Source: Candidatus Halomonas stercoripullorum (GTDB taxonomy: Bacteria; Pseudomonadota; Gammaproteobacteria; Pseudomonadales; Halomonadaceae). Taken from it: DNA of 5,244 nt. Position 1 is the first letter of the stretch. Each line of letters opens with the position of its first letter. The stretch lies in assembly GCA_019114645.1 (NCBI GenBank), contig DXFC01000079.1, positions 1-5,244 of the forward strand, given 5' to 3'. The position numbers and the translations under genes are program-made. The notes beneath the pieces were generated by a model. It ran no database searches, was not told the origin of the DNA, and saw nothing but the letters and a program-made list of their open reading frames with translations. Shown piece by piece: positions 1-4,694 of this stretch.

Positions 1-172
1 GAATTCAGGCCTGCGCTTCAGGACCATCGCCTTCCCATGCCGAAGCACAGTGGCGTCATGATGGACCCACACTCGATCACCGTTGCGGGGGCAGCGTCGG
101 GTTGGCGGTTGTTGGAAAGACCACCGCGCACCGACTTCCCGTTTATCGCGTGGAATCACTTCCACCGATACC
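1..172 (-). promoter_or_regulatory. Cobalamin (B12) riboswitch, 3' end cut by window edge
   Basis: Read on the minus strand, this stretch carries the ordered conserved blocks of the cobalamin riboswitch. It opens with GGTATCGGTGG (162-172), the expected 5' half of the closing stem. A perfect 6-bp hairpin with a GTGA tetraloop follows (150-165). Next come the core AACGGGAAGTCGGTG (129-143), the block CTGCCCCCGCAACGGTGA (77-94), and CCACTG...GGGAAGGCG (29-53), whose arm is closed by a TTCG tetraloop (37-48). GTCGG (131-135) can pair with CCGAC (96-100). The final B12 box begins as GGCCTGAATTC (1-11) and runs off the window, together with the 3' half of the closing stem and the expression platform. 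Such RNAs bind adenosyl- or other cobalamins and repress downstream transport or synthesis genes. It faces left, so it should control a gene outside the window and not the cob operon to its right. The identification rests on motif recognition, not on a covariance-model score. Confidence 0.88.
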
Positions 173-185
173 TGAGAGTGGCCGT

Positions 186-214
186 AAGCTAGCAGCGCGT
201 CTCGTAAAGATCAA
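186..214 (-). promoter_or_regulatory. Possible sigma70-type promoter for the riboswitch transcript
   Basis: On the minus strand TTGATC (209-214) and TAGCTT (186-191) are separated by 17 nt. They match the -35 consensus at 4 of 6 and the -10 consensus at 3 of 6 positions. A start about 7 nt further on would fall near 178-180, just before the riboswitch begins at 172, which is where a leader promoter belongs. The match is weak and the support is mainly positional. I see no terminator hairpin with a T-run in the short space 173-223, so read-through from the cob operon could also produce the riboswitch RNA. Confidence 0.3.
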
Positions 215-223
215 CAGAGGCAG

Positions 224-664
224 TCATTCGCGGGGAGATTTAAGGCTCCGATAAAGACCGTGGCGCACGTACCATACCCGCTCGCAGCGGGCGGCGGCAT
301 CCTGGGCAAGCCAACCGTTGAGATCACGCAGGCGGCGTTTTTCCGGTGAGAGCGGCACAATACCGCGACCCATTTCGAGCATGATCAGTACCACCTCTCT
401 GCCCTGCCCGGCCTCCCAGGCGTTCAGGGTGTCCAGCTCCCGGGACAGCGCTTGCCGCAGCTTGTCGTCGTCCGCTTCGCCAGCGAGCCGGGCGGCAATC
501 CAGCGCTCCCACCCTTCCAGCACCAGACAGCGAGCCGATGCTGCCGCCACGGGCCACTCTGCCAGTGCGTGCCCCTGATAGGCGGAGTGCCAGTGGGGAG
601 ACGCAAACCGCTCTGTTACGGCGCGCCGCTTGCCGGACCAGGCACCGCCAATGAAGAGCTGCAT
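224..664 (-). CDS. Short CobU/CobP-family protein (second paralogue in cluster)
   Basis: A 146-residue protein of the adenosylcobinamide kinase / adenosylcobinamide-phosphate guanylyltransferase superfamily, in a shortened form. It starts with a beta strand and a P-loop-like GGAWSGKR (residues 6-13), where Arg replaces the usual Ser/Thr after the Lys. VLEG (48-51) aligns with the LLEC/LLDC strand of CobU. The C-terminal half has LEMGRGIVP (96-104) and RDLNGWLAQ (113-121), close to the NEVGMGIVP and FRDIAGRVNQ segments of Salmonella CobU, then VWYVRHGL near the end. The usual ATA...RI..H..R segment, with the histidine that is guanylylated in CobU, is not recognisable. From memory, bacilli with cobinamide-salvage clusters carry a similar short protein beside a normal CobU. 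I chose the ATG at 664, with GGGAG 8 nt upstream. A GTG two codons earlier (670) is possible but sits only 2 nt from that site. The gene overlaps the end of cobC by 49 nt and is the last of the operon. The family is fairly sure; whether it is kinase, guanylyltransferase, or a partner of CobU is not known. Confidence 0.8.
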   Translation of the reverse strand: MQLFIGGAWSGKRRAVTERFASPHWHSAYQGHALAEWPVAAASARCLVLEGWERWIAARLAGEADDDKLRQALSRELDTLNAWEAGQGREVVLIMLEMGRGIVPLSPEKRRLRDLNGWLAQDAAARCERVWYVRHGLYRSLKSPRE

Positions 665-1272
665 TGCCACTGCTCCCGCTCATCAAGAGTAAAAGTAAAG
701 CGCCGCCCCTCGGCCTGGCCGACACCCCCTTCCCAGAAGCCGATGCCTTCAAAACGGCGGCGCAGCTCACGAATCACCCCACCGTGGGTTACCACCAGTA
801 CCCGGTGTGGATTTTGCTGCGCGCGTACCCTCGGCAGCCCATCCAGCACTTCTGCAAACCAAGCGCTAAGTCGCTGGCGCAGTTCGGCCGCAGATTCACC
901 GCCGGGTGGCGCCTGTTCCCCCGCGCTGTCGATCCAGGCACGATACGCGGGCAGCTCCGCCAGTTCGGCGTAGGTGCGCCCTTCGTAGTCACCGAAATCG
1001 AGCTCGCGCAGGCGCGAATCGAAACTCACTGTTTTCGCTTCCTCCCGTCCCTCGACAAGGTGGGCCAGCGTTTGGCGACAGCGAACCAGGTCACTGCAAT
1101 ACAACGTATCGAAACGATAGCTGCCCAACACCTCGCGCAGCCGCATCAACCCCGCAGCCGCTTCCGGCAGCTGCAGCGGGATATCGCGCTGGCCTTGGTA
1201 GCGTCGTTGGATATTCCACTGGGTCAAGCCGTGACGAACGACCACCAGCTCCAGGCAGCCAGCAGCAGCCAT
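616..1272 (-). CDS. cobC: CobC-like alpha-ribazole phosphatase, histidine phosphatase superfamily
   Basis: A 218-residue cytoplasmic histidine phosphatase, close to the usual 200-residue size. The phosphohistidine motif RHGLTQWN is at residues 13-20 (His14 as nucleophile). YCSDLVRCRQT (58-68) supplies the second phosphate-pocket arginine, LRELDFGDYEG (88-98) carries the probable general acid Glu and is characteristic of CobC/phosphoglycerate-mutase-like enzymes, GGES is at 124-127 and VTHGG at 161-165 has the second catalytic His. CobC removes the phosphate from alpha-ribazole-5'-phosphate, or from adenosylcobalamin-5'-phosphate after CobS. Histidine phosphatases are easily confused on sequence alone, and its position directly after cobS is what makes this assignment likely. 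The start has a strong AAGGAGGAG site. The gene overlaps the end of cobS by 49 nt and the next gene by 49 nt. Its last 16 or so residues, encoded in the downstream overlap, are Ser/Pro/Gly/Ala-rich and probably an unstructured tail. Confidence 0.88.
   Translation of the reverse strand: MAAAGCLELVVVRHGLTQWNIQRRYQGQRDIPLQLPEAAAGLMRLREVLGSYRFDTLYCSDLVRCRQTLAHLVEGREEAKTVSFDSRLRELDFGDYEGRTYAELAELPAYRAWIDSAGEQAPPGGESAAELRQRLSAWFAEVLDGLPRVRAQQNPHRVLVVTHGGVIRELRRRFEGIGFWEGGVGQAEGRRFTFTLDEREQWQCSSSLAVPGPASGAP
673..677 (-). promoter_or_regulatory. Shine-Dalgarno site deciding the start of the short CobU paralogue
   Basis: GGGAG on the minus strand lies 8 nt before the ATG at 664 and only 2 nt before the in-frame GTG at 670. 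The spacing therefore favours the ATG. The site lies inside the cobC coding region, so ribosomes finishing cobC pass over it. Confidence 0.5.
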
Positions 1273-1982
1273 AACTCTCCTCCTTCGATAGCGGCGCCAA
1301 CGATATCGCCATTAATGCCGGTAAAAGCCCGTACCATCGCCAGGCCATACAACAGCAAAAAGAGCAGCAAGGCACCGAGCAGCACGGTAGCGCCTGGCAC
1401 AACACCGAAGAGCGGGACCAGTGGCAGCAGGGCGAGCACCAAGTCAGGTCGCGTCAGGTGTAGGCGCCAGCTCCAGGCCAGCCCCTCTTGCCGCGCCAGT
1501 GGCGCCAAACGCAACAGCAACAAGCTGCCAAAACGTGCCAGCGCCGGAATGATCACCAGCAACCATGGCGTTACTCCTGCTTCCAGTAACGCCCAGATCA
1601 ACACCCCCTTCCAGGCCAGCAGAAACACCAGAGCCAGAATGGCGAAGCTGCCCACCTGGCTGTCTTGCATGATCGCCCAGCGCTTTTCCAGGGGGGTATT
1701 GCTGCCCAGGGCATCGGCCACGTCCATGACCCCGTCCAGATGCAGGCCGCCGGAAAGGGCTACCCATAGCGATAGCAGAGTGAGCGCCAGCAACGGCGTG
1801 GGTAGCAGGCCATCCAGCAGCGTCGCCATAACCGCTATCAGGGCCCCCAACAGCAGCCCTACCAAGGGGTAGCAACGCAGCGCCCAACGGCAGGTGTCGG
1901 CATTCCAGGGGCAGGCAATGGGTAGCGGAATCCGGGTCAGGAACTGTAGCGCCAGCACCAGGCCATAAGCGGCGTTCTTCAT
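1224..1982 (-). CDS. cobS: CobS, adenosylcobinamide-GDP ribazoletransferase (cobalamin synthase)
   Basis: A 252-residue polytopic inner-membrane protein, the normal family length. It joins adenosylcobinamide-GDP to alpha-ribazole or its 5'-phosphate, releasing GMP: the step that closes the nucleotide loop. Visible family motifs are FLTRIPLP (14-21), YPLVGLLLG (38-46), the acidic metal-binding block GGLHLDGVMDVADALGS (78-94), MQDSQVGSF (105-113) and GINGDIVGA (222-230). Several Leu/Ala/Val-rich stretches, roughly 39-58, 62-77, 112-132, 139-158, 180-215 and 236-250, look like membrane segments. I chose the ATG at 1982 because it forms an ATGA overlap with the cobU stop and follows GGGGAGG by 6 nt; an ATG eight codons earlier lacks that. 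Its 3' end overlaps cobC by 49 nt. The identification is firm. Confidence 0.96.
   Translation of the reverse strand: MKNAAYGLVLALQFLTRIPLPIACPWNADTCRWALRCYPLVGLLLGALIAVMATLLDGLLPTPLLALTLLSLWVALSGGLHLDGVMDVADALGSNTPLEKRWAIMQDSQVGSFAILALVFLLAWKGVLIWALLEAGVTPWLLVIIPALARFGSLLLLRLAPLARQEGLAWSWRLHLTRPDLVLALLPLVPLFGVVPGATVLLGALLLFLLLYGLAMVRAFTGINGDIVGAAIEGGELWLLLAAWSWWSFVTA
1277..1285 (-). promoter_or_regulatory. Strong Shine-Dalgarno site of cobC inside cobS
   Basis: AAGGAGGAG on the minus strand lies just upstream of the cobC ATG at 1272 and is the best ribosome-binding match in the window. It supports starting cobC 49 nt before the cobS stop despite the long overlap, so cobC can be initiated independently while cobS is still being translated. 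Confidence 0.75.
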
Positions 1983-2566
1983 GGTGTGCCTCCCCGTGTT
2001 TTCCACACCTGGGGCAAACCGGCCACGACCTGCACCACCTCGTCGGCTTCATGCGCCACCAGGCAGTGAACCCGCTGCAGGAAAGCGAGGTAGCGCCACA
2101 CTTCGTCATTCTCGGGGGGCATGCCCTCGTTGAGGTCGTTGGAAACAATCACCAGGGCAATATTGTGTTGTCGTGCCTGGCTCAGCAGTTGCTCGACCAT
2201 GGCCAAGCCCTGGCTCTCGTTCCGTGAGCTAGTAGAGGGCGAGCTGGAATAGAGCCACTGGCTGGCCCATAGCGTCAGGCAATCGAGCAGTAACATGCCG
2301 CCCCGCTCCACCCGGCCAAGGGCGGCAAGCAGGTCAATCGGCTCCTCCAGGGTGATCCAGCCCGCGCCACGCTCCTGCCGATGGCGCGCGATGCGTGCTT
2401 GCATCTCGCTGTCTCGCTCTTCATTTTGCTCGCCATTTTTAGCGCCATTGGTGGCGGTAGCCAGGTAGTAACGCTTGCCACCCCGCTCGCCCTGCCAGCG
2501 CCGCGCCAGCATTTCGGCATACGTGCTTTTGCCGGAGCGCGCCCCGCCACTGATGAAAGCGATCAT
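1979..2566 (-). CDS. cobU: CobU-family adenosylcobinamide kinase / cobinamide-phosphate guanylyltransferase
   Basis: A 195-residue soluble nucleotide-binding protein. It is expected to phosphorylate adenosylcobinamide and/or transfer GMP from GTP to cobinamide phosphate, giving the CobS substrate. Seen: a canonical P-loop GGARSGKS (7-14), the strand YYLATAT (33-39), EMQARIARHRQER (54-66) with His62 in place of the guanylylated CobU histidine, the strand-end motif LLLDC (92-96), and VIVSND (139-144) where classical CobU has VTNEVGxGIVP. The GxGIVP part is absent; the C-terminus (EADEVVQVVAGLPQVWK) instead resembles the Bacillus-type CobU as I remember it. A hydrophilic insertion (residues 40-51) and a Ser-rich loop (107-115) are extra to Salmonella CobU. 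The ATG at 2566 overlaps the cobD stop as ATGA, with GGAGGG 4 nt upstream; the long open frame before it is inside cobD. The stop overlaps cobS as ATGA. In a cluster with CbiZ and CbiB the guanylyltransferase step is the indispensable one, since CbiB already makes a phosphorylated product. Confidence 0.92.
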   Translation of the reverse strand: MIAFISGGARSGKSTYAEMLARRWQGERGGKRYYLATATNGAKNGEQNEERDSEMQARIARHRQERGAGWITLEEPIDLLAALGRVERGGMLLLDCLTLWASQWLYSSSPSTSSRNESQGLAMVEQLLSQARQHNIALVIVSNDLNEGMPPENDEVWRYLAFLQRVHCLVAHEADEVVQVVAGLPQVWKTRGGTP

Positions 2567-3666
2567 GTTGCCCTCCAGTCGGCAACGGCTTTCACCAGCC
2601 GCGTATTGTCGTGGCGCGTACGTACCGCGATGCGTAACCAGGCACCATCCAGGCCGGTGAAATTGTGGGTATGGCGCGCCAGGATACCGCCGCGTGCCAG
2701 ATGTTCCAGCAGCGCCGACATGGGCCGTGAGCCGCTGTCCTGCAGCAGCAGAAAGTTGGCACAAGAGGGCACCACTCGCAGCCCCAGGCTACGCAGCTCA
2801 TGCTCAAGCCAGGGGCGTTCGATATCGAGCCAGGCCAGGGTGCGGGCGTGATAATCCGTATCCGCCAATAGCGGCTCCACCAGCGCTGCCGCCAGCGCAT
2901 TGACGCTCCATGGCAGCTGCAACGCGGCGATACGCTGCACTACCGCCTCCGCCCCCAGCAGATAGCCAAGCCGTAAGCCGGGAATGGTGTAAAGCTTGGT
3001 CATGGAGCGCAGCAACAAGAGGTTGTCGTAGCGGGCCAGCAGCGGTGTGAGCCGCTCATCCGGCGCTACAAAGTCAACAAAGGCCTCATCCACCACCAGC
3101 AGGCTGCCGTGGCGCTGCCCCTCTCTCAGCATGCGCTCGATCAGCTCACGCTCGACCAGGGTGCCGGTGGGATTATTGGGCCGGCACAGAAACACGGCAT
3201 CGGTAGCGCGCATGGCGGCAAGGGCAAGTGCTTCATTGAGCACAAAGCCCTCATGTTCCGGCGCCTCCTGCTTCAAGGGCAGCGCCTCCACAGCCATTGC
3301 GTAGTGATGACAGGCGCGGGCGTATTCGCAGAAGGTCGGCTCGACAATAGTGGCGCGGCTCGCGCCACGCTCGGCCAGTAGTGCCGCGGCCAGGAAGATC
3401 GCCTCGGCCCCGCCGTTGGTCAGGCGTACCTGCGCAGGTAGCAGCCCTTCATGCTGTGCGATGGCGCGACAGGCAGCGCTGTAATCCGGGTCCGGATAGG
3501 CTTCCAGCCCGGCGAGGCTCTCGATCAGCCGCTGCGGCAGCCATTCAGGTGCTCCCAAAGGGTTGAGGTTGGCGCTAAAGTCGATCACTTCACTGTGCGC
3601 GGCCAAGCCCAAGTGCGGCAGTATCTGCTCAGGGCGGCCGCCATGGCTGGGCCAGTTGTTGCCCAT
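2563..3666 (-). CDS. cobD: CobD, L-threonine-O-3-phosphate decarboxylase (PLP enzyme)
   Basis: A 367-residue fold-type I PLP enzyme of the histidinol-phosphate aminotransferase-like family, named cobD in Salmonella and cobC in Pseudomonas denitrificans nomenclature. It decarboxylates L-threonine phosphate to (R)-1-aminopropan-2-ol phosphate, the arm that CbiB attaches to cobyric acid. Visible: SHGG (7-10), DFSANLNPLG (29-38), CRPNNPTG (161-168), DEAFVDF (193-199), the Schiff-base lysine in RSMTKLYTIPGLRLGY (Lys224), LPWSVNALAA (251-260) and LRIAVRTRHDN near the end. These match Salmonella CobD segment by segment. I chose the ATG at 3666 because AAGGAG lies 5 nt upstream and the resulting N-terminus, ten residues through SHGG, has the same length as in Salmonella. 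A GTG at 3705 with AGGGAG 6 nt upstream would give 13 more residues and a 4-nt GTGA overlap with cbiB, so it remains a real alternative. The stop overlaps cobU as ATGA. Function is firm, start moderate. Confidence 0.95.
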   Translation of the reverse strand: MGNNWPSHGGRPEQILPHLGLAAHSEVIDFSANLNPLGAPEWLPQRLIESLAGLEAYPDPDYSAACRAIAQHEGLLPAQVRLTNGGAEAIFLAAALLAERGASRATIVEPTFCEYARACHHYAMAVEALPLKQEAPEHEGFVLNEALALAAMRATDAVFLCRPNNPTGTLVERELIERMLREGQRHGSLLVVDEAFVDFVAPDERLTPLLARYDNLLLLRSMTKLYTIPGLRLGYLLGAEAVVQRIAALQLPWSVNALAAALVEPLLADTDYHARTLAWLDIERPWLEHELRSLGLRVVPSCANFLLLQDSGSRPMSALLEHLARGGILARHTHNFTGLDGAWLRIAVRTRHDNTRLVKAVADWRAT

Positions 3667-3671
3667 CATCG

Positions 3672-3677
3672 CTCCTT
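3672..3677 (-). promoter_or_regulatory. Shine-Dalgarno site supporting the internal cobD start
   Basis: AAGGAG on the minus strand precedes a double ATG; it is 2 nt from the first ATG (3669) and 5 nt from the second (3666), favouring the second. A competing site, AGGGAG at 3712-3717, lies 6 nt before a GTG at 3705 that overlaps the cbiB stop. Both are good, so cobD may be initiated at either. Confidence 0.5.
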
Positions 3678-3701
3678 GTTCATGCGGTATTTGCCGTGTA
3701 C

Positions 3702-4694
3702 TCACAGGCCACTCCCTATCCAGGCCAGGCACACCATCAACAGCAGGAAAACCAGCCAGGCGCCGTGCATATAACGTACACTCGCGGCGATATGCGCGAC
3801 CTGTAACGGCTTGTGGGGCTTGCCCATGGTGGCCCGCTCGGATATCCGCCCACCATGATAATGATTGATGCCCCCCAGCTGCACGCCGAGCAGGTGGGCC
3901 ATCATCGCTTCGGGCCAGCCGGAGTTGGGGCTCAGGTGGCGCGGGGCATCACGCCAGGTGCCCGCCAGCGCCCCCTTCTTAAGCACTTCTCGTGTACGCG
4001 CCCCGGGCAGTACCAGGGCCGCCAGCCACATGCACAGCGCGGTGAGCCGGGCCGGCAGCCAGTTGGCCAGATCATCGAGCCTGGCCGAGGCGTAACCGAA
4101 GTCGGTATAGCGCTCGTTGCGATACCCCACCATGGAGTCGAGGGTGTTCACTGCCTTATAGGCCAGCGCCAAAGGCGCACCACCGATCAGTGCCCAGAAC
4201 AGCGGTGCCGTGATGCCATCCACCGTATTTTCAGCTACGGTTTCTACCGTGGCCCGGGTGATGCCGGCTTCATCCAGTGTCTGGGTATCCCGCCCCACGA
4301 TCATGGCAACCGCCCCGCGTGCCCCAGCGAGATCGCCCCGCGCCAGCGGTGCGGCCACTGCCATGGCGGCATCGCGCAGCCCCTTGATGGCCAAGGCGCT
4401 GGCCAGCAGCAACACCTCACCCAGGCGGCCCAGCCATGGGTGCAGCCAGGCGAGCACGCTCAGCAGGCTCCAGGTCGTGGCATAGACAAGCGACACCACA
4501 CAAGCCGTCAGCCACAAGCCCTTGACCCGCCGGGCTTGCGGTGTGCCACGGTTCCAGCGCTGCTCTAATGTGGCAATCAAGCCTCCGATCATGATCACCG
4601 GATGGGGCCAGCCACGCGGATCGCCCATGATGAGATCAAGCCCCACCGCCGCCAGAATCAGGCCGAGCAATGTCAACGACAACGGCTCAGCCAT
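3702..4694 (-). CDS. cbiB: CbiB, adenosylcobinamide-phosphate synthase
   Basis: A 330-residue integral membrane protein of the CobD/CbiB family (named cobD in P. denitrificans nomenclature), at the family's usual length. It condenses adenosylcobyric acid with aminopropanol phosphate made by CobD, giving adenosylcobinamide phosphate. Family motifs seen: D20 with GDPRGWPHP (24-32), GRDTQTLDE (134-142), VETVAENTVDG (150-160), YKAVNTLDSMVGY (179-191), ARLDDLANWLPARL (204-217) and SPNSGWPEA (255-263). Hydrophobic stretches near 5-20, 60-84, 91-104, 163-178, 216-229 and 310-326 are likely membrane segments. I chose the ATG at 4694: the family N-terminus begins there, the longer open frame upstream is only cbiZ read in another frame, and it overlaps the cbiZ stop by 8 nt. 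Its Shine-Dalgarno is weak (GCGAGA), so translation probably relies on coupling to cbiZ. Pairing with cbiZ suits the salvage route in which CbiZ supplies cobyric acid to CbiB. Confidence 0.96.
   Translation of the reverse strand: MAEPLSLTLLGLILAAVGLDLIMGDPRGWPHPVIMIGGLIATLEQRWNRGTPQARRVKGLWLTACVVSLVYATTWSLLSVLAWLHPWLGRLGEVLLLASALAIKGLRDAAMAVAAPLARGDLAGARGAVAMIVGRDTQTLDEAGITRATVETVAENTVDGITAPLFWALIGGAPLALAYKAVNTLDSMVGYRNERYTDFGYASARLDDLANWLPARLTALCMWLAALVLPGARTREVLKKGALAGTWRDAPRHLSPNSGWPEAMMAHLLGVQLGGINHYHGGRISERATMGKPHKPLQVAHIAASVRYMHGAWLVFLLLMVCLAWIGSGL

Noticed and set aside
1..192. Plus-strand frame open from the left edge to a TAG at 190-192 (possible end of a convergent gene).
   Set aside because: The same bases form the conserved blocks of a minus-strand riboswitch, and the translation resembles no protein I know.
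664..1872. A 402-codon open frame on the plus strand opposite cobC and cobS.
   Set aside because: It lies wholly antisense to two clearly identified genes, is rich in Pro/Ser/Arg/Gln, has no recognisable family and is the expected shadow of high-GC coding DNA.
1444..2148. A 234-codon minus-strand open frame in another frame across cobS and the end of cobU.
   Set aside because: Overlaps two firmly identified genes in a different frame and has no family resemblance.
2566..2764. N-terminal extension of CobU by 66 residues.
   Set aside because: The P-loop should be within about 10 residues of the start, the ATG at 2566 has a good ribosome site and an ATGA overlap, and the extension is cobD read in another frame.
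3813..4568. A 251-codon open frame on the plus strand opposite cbiB.
   Set aside because: Low-complexity Gly/Gln/Arg/His-rich translation with no domain, entirely antisense to the conserved core of CbiB.
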